DNA from: a virus
Length of the DNA: 43,734 nt
Direction: 5' to 3' (one strand)
Virus record (IMG/VR): IMGVR_UViG_3300030109_002521
Span: 1 to 43,734 of that record
Shown: positions 1 through 7,742 of the stretch, piece by piece
Numbering within the stretch: the stretch's first letter is position 1
How the letters are laid out: each line of letters begins with the position of its first letter
The notes under the pieces: model-generated
Databases searched by the model: none
Seen by the model: the letters and a program-made list of their open reading frames with translations, nothing else
Told to the model about the DNA's origin: nothing
Position numbers and translations under genes: made by a program

Positions 1-271
1 CTATATTAGTGTCACCTGCCAAAGCAGTGCTACCCGTAGTGCCAAGAGCCATACTAGTTTTATCTTTATTAGTACTGATTTCTGTTCTAAGGTAGGTTAA
101 TTCATCTTGCATCTTTTGTATTTGATATACTAACGCTGCTAAATGAGGTGCGTCGTCAGCCATATCTGTTAATATAAGATGATGTCCTTCGTTAAACTTA
201 GTTTCTAGTTTAGTTAAATCACTGCTACTTTTATCGTGTACTGCTGAGTACGCTGCGCTTGATAATGCCAT
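1..271 (-). CDS. Partial CDS, tail-fibre-associated unknown (N-terminal 90 residues)
   Basis: An open frame starts at 271 with MALSSAAYSAVHDK and runs off the left edge of the window without a stop, so only about 90 residues are visible. The start lies one base after the stop of the tail-fibre gene and is preceded by an A/T-rich stretch, as for the other genes here. The segment is predicted mostly helical (for example LAALVYQIQKMQDELTYLR, with heptad-like spacing), followed by a Ser/Thr/Gly-rich stretch. Its place straight after the fibre suggests a fibre accessory, assembly or trimerisation protein, but that is inferred from position only. Confidence 0.7.
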   Translation of the reverse strand, partial: MALSSAAYSAVHDKSSSDLTKLETKFNEGHHLILTDMADDAPHLAALVYQIQKMQDELTYLRTEISTNKDKTSMALGTTGSTALAGDTNI

Positions 272-272
272 A

Positions 273-2909
273 TTAACTTAATTCTGCTTCTAATGTTACT
301 GTTCCGTATACTAGTACTCTTTGGCTTGAGCTACCGTCTGTAGTTCTCATATGCATAGCTATTGCGTCGCCAGCAGCTAGCGTTGCATTACCACCTGAAA
401 ACGTAAATGTTTTTTGATAGCCTACAACTTCTGAGTAGTCATCGTTGCAGTCTGTAGCTGCTATACTATTCATTGTTATAGTAGCTGCGGACCCGTTTGT
501 TATAGGTGTAAATTTACTAAAAGCAAATTCAAAAGCTTTAGGTCCATTTATAGCAGACGATGACCAGTACCAGTTAAACGTTAATTTATTGACAGTACAA
601 GCTGCTGTGGCTGTATATAAAGCTATTCTAGCTCCATATTCGCTGTTGCCTGATGATATATCACCAGGAGCGCTACTGCTTCCTAAAATAGCTAATGTTG
701 TAGTTCCTAAACTATACCAATTATCATCATTAAACAAATAAAATATATAAGAGCTAGGATTCATTATCTGCATATGAATCTTACTACTACCACCTCCACC
801 ACCACCTGCAGCGTTAATGCGATCATCAATAGCAGCTGATGTCATTAAGCTAGTATCGTTATCTGCAAACGATTCAGCAGATGTTTGTAACGTTGTTAAA
901 GCAACACCGTCAAAAGTAATACCGCTTAAAGCAGATAAAACACCTGGTACAGTCACTACTGAAGCAGCTCCATTACCAATGGTTGCATCTACTTCGCCGT
1001 CAACGTTACCTTCTTGTAATATTAAACCGTTTTCTAAACCGCCATCATGAGAGGCTATTTGAAGACTTAACTTGCCACCTGCTTGACCGGTAGAAGCTTC
1101 AGCTATTTCACCTAATATTTGACCAAAAGTATGTGGTCCACCACCACCGTCGTCTTCAGCATTCCATTTTATTTTACCGATATCGTCATTATCAGATCCA
1201 GCTACACTTGTTTTATCAAATATTAGCTCAGGACCATTAGCATCAGTATTGGTATTTACCAGATTAAGTGATGGTTTAGCACTATCAGAAGAAGTAAAAT
1301 AATGATTTGTACCATTAACATTTAAATTACCAGCTACAGTAGTTGTTGAAGCTGTACCATATCCAAGATCAATGTCTACTTTGTCTACCGTAGTATGACC
1401 AGTACCTGTTATTACGTTTCTATTGTTATTAGTTATGACACCGTCTGAAGTCACCTTCATCTCAATCTTGCCAGCTTCGTTTCCAGAGCTTGTTGTGACG
1501 GCTGTACCCTCTATTTGTGCGTACGTAGTTATGTTTGAAGCAGCGTCAACCCCTCTGAAATTAAAAAGACCTAATTGATCACCGTCTAATGTTGCAGGAG
1601 ATGATGGGCGTTGCTTAATAAACGTCCACTGCGGTCCATTTGCATCTGCAGTCTGGTTTGTGATAGACATTATAGGCGCAGTAGTTTGCGCACTTTCAAA
1701 ACCAACAATAGTAGATTTAAAAGTAGTCATACTCAACAAACCACCATCCCCCAACTCTAACATAGTGCCAAATCCAGAACTTGAGTTTGCTTTTAGCACG
1801 TTAACCAGCGAAGCTCCTTGAGCTATTAACAATTCCAACTGACCGTCTTCACTTGTATTGACAGCATCTTGTATTTCAGCTTTTATCTGAGCAAACGTTG
1901 TAGGATTGTTAGCATTATCATCTGCGATAAAGTTAATCATACCTATTTCATCAGCATTAGTACCAGTATCAGTTTTAGTAAACTGAAGTATTGGTGCTAC
2001 AGCATCAGTGTTACTGTTTTCAAGAGTCAATACGGGCTTAGCGCTAGTGCTACTTGTTAGTGTTAAATCAGTGCCGTCGTATGTAGCGTTTGCTTCTGCT
2101 GTTACAGCGCTTGTACCAGTTCCAGTAAGTAGTTTGTTATCTGTTAAAGATGACGCACCTGTACCACCGTTAGCTACAGGTAACACACCGCTAACTTCTG
2201 ACGTAAGATCTACAGACGCACCTGTAGTTGCAGCAGCGATTCTATCGTTGATAGCAGCCGAAGTCATTAAATGCTCGTCTGAATCTACAAACTCACCAGC
2301 TATATCAATATCATTAACAGTATGTCCACCTATTGATATGCCACCTGCTATTGTAGTTGTAGAGCCAGTGCCGAAAGCAAGTAACACATCTATCTGAGAA
2401 CCTCCACTTGCTATGCCTTCAATAACTCTTCCATATGAACCTTCAAGACCAGCGATAGGAGGCATCTTAGCACTACTCTTAATTCCTATTGCTAATCTTG
2501 AATATGATAAACTAACATCACTCCAAGAGGCGTTAAAAGCCGCTATTGGTGTTCCTTCAGTACTATCATCCGGTGGGCACTCAAAAACTAATGTACCTGC
2601 TCTATCTCCGTCAGATCCGTTAAAGCCCCGCCTTGATAGTGTTAATATTGGCTCTGCAATATTCGAAGCGTCTTTGTAAGTTCCCTCTATTTCTAGAAAA
2701 GGTTGAGCTCCATGACTATCAATTCTCACGTAGCCAGGACCAATTTCAGTTCTTGGCAAGCGGTCTCTACTTTTGAAAACCCCAGCTTCAGCAGCACCTC
2801 CAGGATTTGTTGCGAAGTTAGACTCTATTTTTACTTCATCATAAATAAGTTGAGGACGAAGACGAACATCTGCACCAATAAAGTAACCAACACGATTATA
2901 CTTATCCAT
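273..2909 (-). CDS. Modular tail fibre / receptor-binding protein (878 aa)
   Basis: Long beta-rich, Ser/Thr/Gly/Asp-rich protein with almost no Cys. It carries the motif LPVANGGTGA (about residue 242), found in many phage tail-fibre stalk repeats. At least three internal repeats follow, with the pattern S/T-A-x-P-x-L-x-L/I-x-N-x-T/N-x-D-A, then a D-x-I/L-G-x-I/F step and a T-F/Y-A/G-Q-I step. LMTSAAINDRI and LMTSAAIDDRI occur once before and once after this array. A Gly6 linker (bases about 782-815) precedes a C-terminal globular beta domain of about 170 residues, the likely receptor-binding head. The N-terminal 100 residues probably attach the fibre to the tail. Its ATG overlaps the stop of the upstream gene (TAATG). 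Fibre role is well supported; the receptor cannot be told. Confidence 0.82.
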   Translation of the reverse strand: MDKYNRVGYFIGADVRLRPQLIYDEVKIESNFATNPGGAAEAGVFKSRDRLPRTEIGPGYVRIDSHGAQPFLEIEGTYKDASNIAEPILTLSRRGFNGSDGDRAGTLVFECPPDDSTEGTPIAAFNASWSDVSLSYSRLAIGIKSSAKMPPIAGLEGSYGRVIEGIASGGSQIDVLLAFGTGSTTTIAGGISIGGHTVNDIDIAGEFVDSDEHLMTSAAINDRIAAATTGASVDLTSEVSGVLPVANGGTGASSLTDNKLLTGTGTSAVTAEANATYDGTDLTLTSSTSAKPVLTLENSNTDAVAPILQFTKTDTGTNADEIGMINFIADDNANNPTTFAQIKAEIQDAVNTSEDGQLELLIAQGASLVNVLKANSSSGFGTMLELGDGGLLSMTTFKSTIVGFESAQTTAPIMSITNQTADANGPQWTFIKQRPSSPATLDGDQLGLFNFRGVDAASNITTYAQIEGTAVTTSSGNEAGKIEMKVTSDGVITNNNRNVITGTGHTTVDKVDIDLGYGTASTTTVAGNLNVNGTNHYFTSSDSAKPSLNLVNTNTDANGPELIFDKTSVAGSDNDDIGKIKWNAEDDGGGGPHTFGQILGEIAEASTGQAGGKLSLQIASHDGGLENGLILQEGNVDGEVDATIGNGAASVVTVPGVLSALSGITFDGVALTTLQTSAESFADNDTSLMTSAAIDDRINAAGGGGGGSSKIHMQIMNPSSYIFYLFNDDNWYSLGTTTLAILGSSSAPGDISSGNSEYGARIALYTATAACTVNKLTFNWYWSSSAINGPKAFEFAFSKFTPITNGSAATITMNSIAATDCNDDYSEVVGYQKTFTFSGGNATLAAGDAIAMHMRTTDGSSSQRVLVYGTVTLEAELS
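793..2100 (-). repeat. Intragenic tail-fibre repeat array
   Basis: Within the fibre gene, three protein-level repeats of roughly 110-140 residues can be aligned by eye. Each opens with a phrase such as AKPVLTLENSNTDA, APIMSITNQTADA or AKPSLNLVNTNTDA, and ends with a Gly-x-L/I-x-L/M-x-V/I strand. DNA identity between copies looks low, so these are old diverged duplications or strongly selected copies rather than recent ones. Boundaries are approximate. Confidence 0.6.
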
Positions 2910-3208
2910 TACGTAAACACTATAACGTGAATGTTTTGATCTGTAGTTACTAGTAAATTATACTTACTTTTATCATACGATAATATACTAGGATTATCAA
3001 AAACAAAAACATTACCTCCTTTAATTGTTAAACCTCTAATAAAGAAAAAAGAAGTACTCGTACCCTTTTCTTGTATTGATACACTTATAGTAGCCGTGTT
3101 ACCAACTACAACAGAAGAAAAAGTAATAGCTTTAATATCTTCAAATAACTCTCCAGCAGAAAGTAAAGTATGGCTACCAGACGCAAGCGAGTTTGTTATG
3201 GTAGCCAT
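2909..3208 (-). CDS. Small beta-rich virion-type protein (99 aa)
   Basis: Predicted all-beta protein beginning MATITNSLASGSHTLLSAG, rich in Val/Ile/Ser/Thr, with no signal peptide or membrane helix. It shares the short MAT start and general style of the three paralogues just upstream (3212-4486) but lacks their GDW-PW core, so it is at most a distant relative. Its stop overlaps the ATG of the tail-fibre gene, which suggests translational coupling. A fibre-linked or virion decoration role is plausible from position; function is not recognised. Confidence 0.7.
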   Translation of the reverse strand: MATITNSLASGSHTLLSAGELFEDIKAITFSSVVVGNTATISVSIQEKGTSTSFFFIRGLTIKGGNVFVFDNPSILSYDKSKYNLLVTTDQNIHVIVFT

Positions 3209-3211
3209 AGT

Positions 3212-3619
3212 TTACGAGAATACCTGAAACTCAACAGTCATGTCTGTAGCTACACTTGGTGTAACACAGATATCATCATCTACATCCCAAGGAAACCACA
3301 TCCAGTCTCCACCATATAGTCTACCTATTTCTTCAGTATCTGTAGCTGAACCACCACCTGCATTACCAATAGTGATATTGAAATACTCAGTGTGATCTGT
3401 TGACGGGTTATTTATATATACGTATGCGTGAGTTGTTGACACGCTACCAGTAGTAATTAAATCTACTTGGTTTGTACTAGCTAGTACTTTTGTAACTGAC
3501 GTCATAGTATTGAGGCCAGTTGTAGTTCCAGCTGTGTGTAGCTCGGCAGTATTAGACACATTAATTGTGCTATCTGTAATATCGCTACTTATGCTTACTG
3601 TTGCTGTAGTTGTTGCCAT
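3212..3619 (-). CDS. Paralogue 3 of a tandem small virion protein family (135 aa)
   Basis: Third of three neighbouring related genes. Shared features are an N-terminus MAT-T-A-T-x-x-I/L-S-S, a central strand region ending in a Tyr-Ile-x-Asn/Lys phrase, the core IGRLYGGDWMWFPW, an acidic D/N-x-D stretch and a C-terminal E-F/Y-x-x-F ending. All-beta, no signal peptide and no Cys-rich motif; the size suits a decoration, collar or fibre-adaptor protein. The family is recognised only by comparison within the window. Confidence 0.75.
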   Translation of the reverse strand: MATTTATVSISSDITDSTINVSNTAELHTAGTTTGLNTMTSVTKVLASTNQVDLITTGSVSTTHAYVYINNPSTDHTEYFNITIGNAGGGSATDTEEIGRLYGGDWMWFPWDVDDDICVTPSVATDMTVEFQVFS

Positions 3620-3631
3620 ATTTTCTAATTA

Positions 3632-4066
3632 TTATGCGTTAGTTAAAAAGTCAGTATCTTCGTGGAATAAAGCATACTCAACAGGTATATCACCTGTAGA
3701 TGCTGTCCAGTTTGTTGCTGCTACTTCGATATCAGCCGACGAATCTGTCTGGCTCCATGGAATAAACATCCAGTCACCTGCGTAAAGTTTACCAATAGTC
3801 TGCGCGTTAATAGTAATAGTAAGGTAAAGAGTTGGATCAGTAGCTTTGTTTATAATATAAACTTTAGCTGATAAATCATTACCTTCTGCATTAGCCGCAA
3901 GTAATACTTTGTTTGTTGTAGATCTTAAATGAACCCTGTTTAATCCAGTAGTTTGATCTAAATCTGTTGTTGCGCCCGCTTTTGTACAAGTAGCGGTCTT
4001 AGACACGTTTACTGGATCTCCAGCAATGTCTGCACTCGTTAACGTAATTGTTGCTGTAGTTGCCAT
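3632..4066 (-). CDS. Paralogue 2 of a tandem small virion protein family (144 aa)
   Basis: Middle member of the trio. It has the same N-terminal pattern (MATTATITLTSADI), the core IGKLYAGDWMFIPWSQTDSS and the C-terminal EYALF strand, plus a short C-terminal extension (HEDTDFLTNA) absent from the other two. The start is preceded by an A/T-rich leader without a Shine-Dalgarno box. Likely a virion surface or tail accessory protein, inferred from position among M15 lysin, fibre and related genes. Confidence 0.75.
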   Translation of the reverse strand: MATTATITLTSADIAGDPVNVSKTATCTKAGATTDLDQTTGLNRVHLRSTTNKVLLAANAEGNDLSAKVYIINKATDPTLYLTITINAQTIGKLYAGDWMFIPWSQTDSSADIEVAATNWTASTGDIPVEYALFHEDTDFLTNA

Positions 4067-4084
4067 TTTAAATTTGTTTTATTA

Positions 4085-4486
4085 TTAATCTACGAATAAC
4101 ATATATTCTAGCGTCATATCGTTTGCGCTAGGATCGATTTTAATATCGTTATCTGCATCATGCGCTGACCAAGGTATTAAAGCCCAGTCACCAGCATAAA
4201 GTCTTCCTATATCTTCTGAGTTAATAGTCACAAGAAAAAACTCAGCTGCAGTTGTTGAAGTATTTTTTAAGTAAAGCTTGTGCGCTTTATCTGCAGTGTA
4301 ATCAGTGCCGTCAAATAACGTATATTGATCGTGCGCACCGCTAACAGTTTTTCTTCCTAAACCACTAGTTGCAGTAACGCCAGTTGAATTTCCAGCGCCA
4401 GTTAGTGTCGCTGTAGTTGTTAAAGCTAACTCGTCTGACAACAGGTCAGTACTCGATAGCGTAATTGTAGCTGTTGTAGTTGCCAT
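4085..4486 (-). CDS. Paralogue 1 of a tandem small virion protein family (133 aa)
   Basis: First transcribed member of the trio, one base after the stop of the M15 peptidase gene. It begins MATTTATITLSSTDLLSD and carries the core IGRLYAGDWALIPWS followed by an acidic DADNDIKID stretch and LEYMLF near the end. The three copies are clearly homologous in protein sequence but diverged at DNA level. The conserved GDW-x3-PW block is the diagnostic element. Function unknown; structural role inferred. Confidence 0.75.
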   Translation of the reverse strand: MATTTATITLSSTDLLSDELALTTTATLTGAGNSTGVTATSGLGRKTVSGAHDQYTLFDGTDYTADKAHKLYLKNTSTTAAEFFLVTINSEDIGRLYAGDWALIPWSAHDADNDIKIDPSANDMTLEYMLFVD

Positions 4487-4487
4487 G

Positions 4488-4949
4488 TTAAATTACTTTA
4501 TATTTTGTTTTACCGTTTTCTTTATATGCTTTTAAGCAACGATGTCTATTATTTTCTTCAGAAACGTAGCTTACGTGCACCCATGCTGGATTTTTATCAT
4601 CACCAAACTCCCATATAATTTGATCGAAGTCTAAATGGTTTTTAATGTAAGTAAACATAGACGCATTGGTTCTATGCCCATAAGTGTCGTCAAGATCAAT
4701 TGCTTGACCTTTACAATGCTGAGAGTTTTTACTTCCACCGATAGCTACGTTTAGTTCAGGCGATCTGTAAAAGCTGTTTATTTTAATAGGACCTTTAACA
4801 AACTCACGTAAAGGCTCAAATACTTTTTCAGCAATAAGCTTCATGTTTTCAAGCTCTTGCACATCTGGTATGTTATCAATACCTCTTCGCGTAGCAGTGT
4901 TACTCTTAACTGCTTCTCTATAACTTATATGATCACTTATTTTGTCCAT
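4488..4949 (-). CDS. M15-family peptidase endolysin (D-Ala-D-Ala / L-Ala-D-Glu carboxypeptidase type)
   Basis: A 153-residue protein with the M15A-type zinc site: SQHCKGQAIDL supplies His78 and Asp85, and WVHVSY supplies His125. Glu114 in the preceding WEFG is the likely catalytic acid. Upstream is the family's INSFYRSPELN segment. These enzymes cut peptide bonds in peptidoglycan and serve as endolysins in many phages. No signal peptide is visible, so release would need a holin; the one-helix protein at 8036-8320 is the nearest candidate. Size matches single-domain M15 lysins. A virion-borne lysin is an alternative. Confidence 0.9.
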   Translation of the reverse strand: MDKISDHISYREAVKSNTATRRGIDNIPDVQELENMKLIAEKVFEPLREFVKGPIKINSFYRSPELNVAIGGSKNSQHCKGQAIDLDDTYGHRTNASMFTYIKNHLDFDQIIWEFGDDKNPAWVHVSYVSEENNRHRCLKAYKENGKTKYKVI

Positions 4950-4952
4950 ATT

Positions 4953-7250
4953 TTATTGCTTTACAATTTTTCTTATAATAGTTCGGCTTTTGTATGCTAT
5001 ACACACTGTATACATCCCTGGAGCCCATAGAGACACCTCTATTGCATTAACATTATTTTTAGACGCTATCATACGTCCAGAGTAATCAAACACGTCTATA
5101 TCAACGTTTTGATTTATACTTAATATATCGCTAACTGGATTAGGGTATATAACTAGGTCATCGCCAGCTAATATTGCTTCAATACCAGTAGCAGCGCAAT
5201 AGTCATAAGTTTGTTGACAAGTGTTATCCCAACCCTCGTCACAGCAATACGGGTCTGCTTGTATTACCCAAGCATAACACATATCATTTAACCAATATGG
5301 TTCGCCTGGTCCTGTAATGCAGTCAGCTGCGTATAAGCAGTTACTAGCCGCTTCATTAGCATTAGGGTTATAGTTAAATGCAGCTGGGTCCATGCAGTCG
5401 ACAACCACTTCCTCGCACGACCCATTATCAGTATTAGCAGTTGGATCATAATTAAAGGCGCTACTATCAGTACAGCCATAAATGTAAGGAATACAGCTGC
5501 CATCTTCAGCGTTAGCTTCCGGATCATAATTAAACATTGTTGCGTCCGTGCAACCGTAGACAAAAGGTATACAACTGTCATCGTCAGTGTTAGCGGTCGA
5601 GTTATAGTTAAAAGCAAGTGGGTTCGTGCAGCCTAAAACTACAGGTATACAACCCTCGTTATCAACGTTTGCTTCTGGGTTATAGTTAAATGCCTCTTCG
5701 TCCATGCAGCCAAATACAGCTAACGTCTGACAGTCTCCGTTATCGTAATCAGCTTCATAGCCTTGCGTATAATATTCTAAGTAACCTGCTTGAGTACAAC
5801 CAGCTTGATAGTAGCAACTACCGTCCTCTGTGTTTACATCAGCATTATAATTCTGCGCCATCATGTCTGTGCAGCCGTATGAATAAGGCTCGCAACTGTT
5901 ACCACAATAAGGCTGAAAGTGATATACTGGCCAGCTAGGCGCTTTAAAAGGCTGCAATGCGCCTTGTCCGTTATCTAAGAACGGGTTTTGCCCTTCAGCT
6001 AATAACGTATCACCATTCTCATTTGTTACAAGTATAGAGTTATGTAACGTTTGAAAAGCTAATTCTTGTGCCGACGACTGTTGACCACCATCTTGGAAGT
6101 AGTATATATCAACCTCTTCGTCTTCGTCAAGCATAATATCCCACGACTCTGAGAATATACCAGGTCCTATAGTAAACAACCATTGTTGATCTCCTTGCTT
6201 CATACCTACACCTGACATACCCCATCCATCACCAGCATCATCTTCTAACGTTAGTGTTATAGAGCAAGGGCTATTGTTATCAGATATAGTAGCTAGGCTA
6301 TCGTAATTAAAAGCCTCTGGATCTAAGCAACCCCATACGTGTAGTGTTTCACATGTGTCTTGAACTGTAGCCAGTGGATTATAATCTACATAGTCGTCAT
6401 CCATACAACCAACCACGTCAGGTGCTGGTGGACAAGGCTCAGTAAATATAGGTCCAGAGTATTCTGTGTTACCAGTAAACTCGCTGAACGCTAGATCTTC
6501 TAGCTCCCATATAACGCTATCACAAGCTGTAATAACACAAGCGCCGTCTTCACCTCCTGATGCAGAGCCATTTAACCCATCACCAAACTGATCTATTAAT
6601 ACTAGCTCAAAGCCTAACGCAACGCAGAAGTCATATGTATAGGTTACTAGTTGATCACCAAAATCAAACTCACCAGGTATAACCTGTTCATATAACTGGC
6701 CATCAGATAAGTTAACGATATTGAAACCTGTTTCACTAGGCCATGTATCAAGAGTTAACTCCATAGTAACTTGAGTCTCAAGGCTATCGCACTCTATAAT
6801 CTCACAGCTACCATCATCTTGGTTAGCCCATGGATTATAGTTGTCAGCAGCCTCGTTCATACAACCAAGCAACACAGGTAGACAAGGGTCTAGTATAAAA
6901 GGTATTGTGTCTATAGCAGTATCAAACTCATAGTTGAACTCTTCAAGCCCACAGTTATTTGTTATTCCAAAAAAACCTTGACCAAACGAGCAGCATATCC
7001 CATCGCCAAACGAGTCGTACATAATAAAGCTATACTCACCAGCAGGTAAGAAAACCATTATGTTTGTTAAGCTGTTGTCTGCCAGTGGTGGGCTTACAGC
7101 GACTGTGTTGCTGTCTGCGTTGATTATTTCCCACGATGATTCACCACCGTAGTTATCTGTCTGAACAGTAACATTTAGCCAGCTAGCGTCACTTGGTTGA
7201 GCAAACAAAGCCAGCGGAGCTAGCAATAAAAATAATAAAAAATTTTTCAT
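4953..7250 (-). CDS. Secreted Cys-rich repeat protein with T9SS type A sorting domain (765 aa)
   Basis: Residues 1-18 are a signal peptide (MKNFLLFLLLAPLALFAQ). Three beta segments follow, each with a GDG phrase (FGDG near 81, FGDG near 222, AGDGWG near 339). About ten Cys-flanked units of the form GC-(T/M)-D-x-x-A-x-N-Y-(N/D)-P-x-A-N-x-D-D/N-G-S-C lie at residues 129-638, then a Cys-rich stretch. Residues about 700-765 match the Por secretion C-terminal sorting domain (TIGR04183 type): IYPNPVSD, then VFDYSGRMI, WAPGMYTV and a basic end IIRKIVKQ. Known biology: such domains direct export by the Bacteroidota-only type IX system, with removal and surface anchoring. A phage gene of this kind would put a viral protein on the infected cell's surface. 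Its ATG overlaps the stop of a 39-residue gene (ATGA). Confidence 0.85.
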   Translation of the reverse strand: MKNFLLFLLLAPLALFAQPSDASWLNVTVQTDNYGGESSWEIINADSNTVAVSPPLADNSLTNIMVFLPAGEYSFIMYDSFGDGICCSFGQGFFGITNNCGLEEFNYEFDTAIDTIPFILDPCLPVLLGCMNEAADNYNPWANQDDGSCEIIECDSLETQVTMELTLDTWPSETGFNIVNLSDGQLYEQVIPGEFDFGDQLVTYTYDFCVALGFELVLIDQFGDGLNGSASGGEDGACVITACDSVIWELEDLAFSEFTGNTEYSGPIFTEPCPPAPDVVGCMDDDYVDYNPLATVQDTCETLHVWGCLDPEAFNYDSLATISDNNSPCSITLTLEDDAGDGWGMSGVGMKQGDQQWLFTIGPGIFSESWDIMLDEDEEVDIYYFQDGGQQSSAQELAFQTLHNSILVTNENGDTLLAEGQNPFLDNGQGALQPFKAPSWPVYHFQPYCGNSCEPYSYGCTDMMAQNYNADVNTEDGSCYYQAGCTQAGYLEYYTQGYEADYDNGDCQTLAVFGCMDEEAFNYNPEANVDNEGCIPVVLGCTNPLAFNYNSTANTDDDSCIPFVYGCTDATMFNYDPEANAEDGSCIPYIYGCTDSSAFNYDPTANTDNGSCEEVVVDCMDPAAFNYNPNANEAASNCLYAADCITGPGEPYWLNDMCYAWVIQADPYCCDEGWDNTCQQTYDYCAATGIEAILAGDDLVIYPNPVSDILSINQNVDIDVFDYSGRMIASKNNVNAIEVSLWAPGMYTVCIAYKSRTIIRKIVKQ
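5337..6866 (-). repeat. Ten Cys-bounded Asn/Asp-rich repeats inside the T9SS protein
   Basis: Protein repeats of about 21 residues start near residues 129, 280, 307, 459, 485, 514, 540, 566, 592 and 619. The last five or six are in tandem with about 26-residue spacing; the earlier ones are separated by beta domains. Example cores are AFNYNPEANVD and AFNYNSTANTD. The 5' and 3' Cys of each unit probably form a disulfide, and the acidic D-x-D-G-S loop resembles a calcium site. Such repeats are common in secreted proteins of marine Bacteroidota. Confidence 0.8.
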
Positions 7251-7366
7251 ATTCTACTTAATATTTCTTGAGCCACGTTTTGTGCTGTCCTTGCTCCAGC
7301 TGAGATATCTTCTAGCATCTTTGGAAAATCTGCTTTTACATCTTCAGGTAAATCTTCATACTTCAT
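7247..7366 (-). CDS. Small acidic protein, 39 aa, in the gap between two exported proteins
   Basis: Reading the 116-base gap between the thioredoxin-like and T9SS genes on the minus strand gives an ORF starting MKYEDLPEDVKADFPKMLED and ending ILSRI with a TGA stop. Its ATG (7364-7366) directly abuts the upstream TAA (7367-7369), giving TAAATG. Its TGA overlaps the next ATG as ATGA (7247-7250). This double coupling, and the filling of an otherwise empty gap in a gap-free operon, supports a real gene. The product looks like a helical, soluble protein with no signal peptide. Function unknown. Confidence 0.68.
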   Translation of the reverse strand: MKYEDLPEDVKADFPKMLEDISAGARTAQNVAQEILSRI

Positions 7367-7735
7367 TTAAAAATCGCTATATATTATTTCATCAACTGCG
7401 TTTTGCACTTCTTTACGCGTAGCTTCTATTTGCATCATGATGTTAGCTTGAAACCTTTCAACTTCTTTTCCGTTAAACACAATAATAGTAGGTACTACTA
7501 CGATCTCATAGTCAGACTGATAAGTACCCTCGTCAATGTTCACATTCATAACCTCACAGTCAGTAAGTTTGTCTAGATAATCTACACTGTTACTTGCGTT
7601 CCAGCTAGCGTTAAACTGTACAACGCAGATATCACTGTTACACATGTTCTGGCTAAACGCAGTACCGGCTACAAACATACATAACATTAAAAGCACGTAT
7701 GCTATTACTGTTCTAAAGTTCATCGTATCTTCCAT
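7367..7735 (-). CDS. Exported thioredoxin-fold protein lacking the CXXC active site
   Basis: Signal peptide at residues 5-29 (FRTVIAYVLLMLCMFVAG then TAFSQ). The remainder has thioredoxin-fold order: strand VVQFNASW, helix, strand VMNVNID, the cis-Pro strand VVVPTIIVF (Pro82), strand KEVERF and a C-terminal helix. Where thioredoxins have W-C-G-P-C, this protein has W-N-A-S-N-S, so disulfide exchange is not expected. The remaining cysteines (32, 37, 60) lie elsewhere. Start at 7735 gives MEDTMNF; a start at 7723 (MNFRTV) is as likely, because GGAAG within the first codons sits just ahead of it. Probably periplasmic; binding or scaffolding role inferred. Confidence 0.75.
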   Translation of the reverse strand: MEDTMNFRTVIAYVLLMLCMFVAGTAFSQNMCNSDICVVQFNASWNASNSVDYLDKLTDCEVMNVNIDEGTYQSDYEIVVVPTIIVFNGKEVERFQANIMMQIEATRKEVQNAVDEIIYSDF

Positions 7736-7742
7736 GATTATT

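Noticed and set aside
2008-2397. Plus-strand 129-codon frame opposite the tail fibre, and similar ones at 13703-14086 and 22469-22888
   Set aside because: Antisense shadows of low-complexity Thr/Ser/Ala-rich genes; Val/Ser/Pro-rich products with no motif and no operon context.
5288-5617. Same-strand 109-codon frame in the T9SS repeat region
   Set aside because: It is a shifted reading of the DNA repeats (repetitive LTLTM-type sequence) and lies wholly within a well-supported gene.
5337-6866. CRISPR-like periodicity in the T9SS gene
   Set aside because: The periodicity is coding (Cys-bounded protein repeats with variable DNA), not identical direct repeats with unique spacers.
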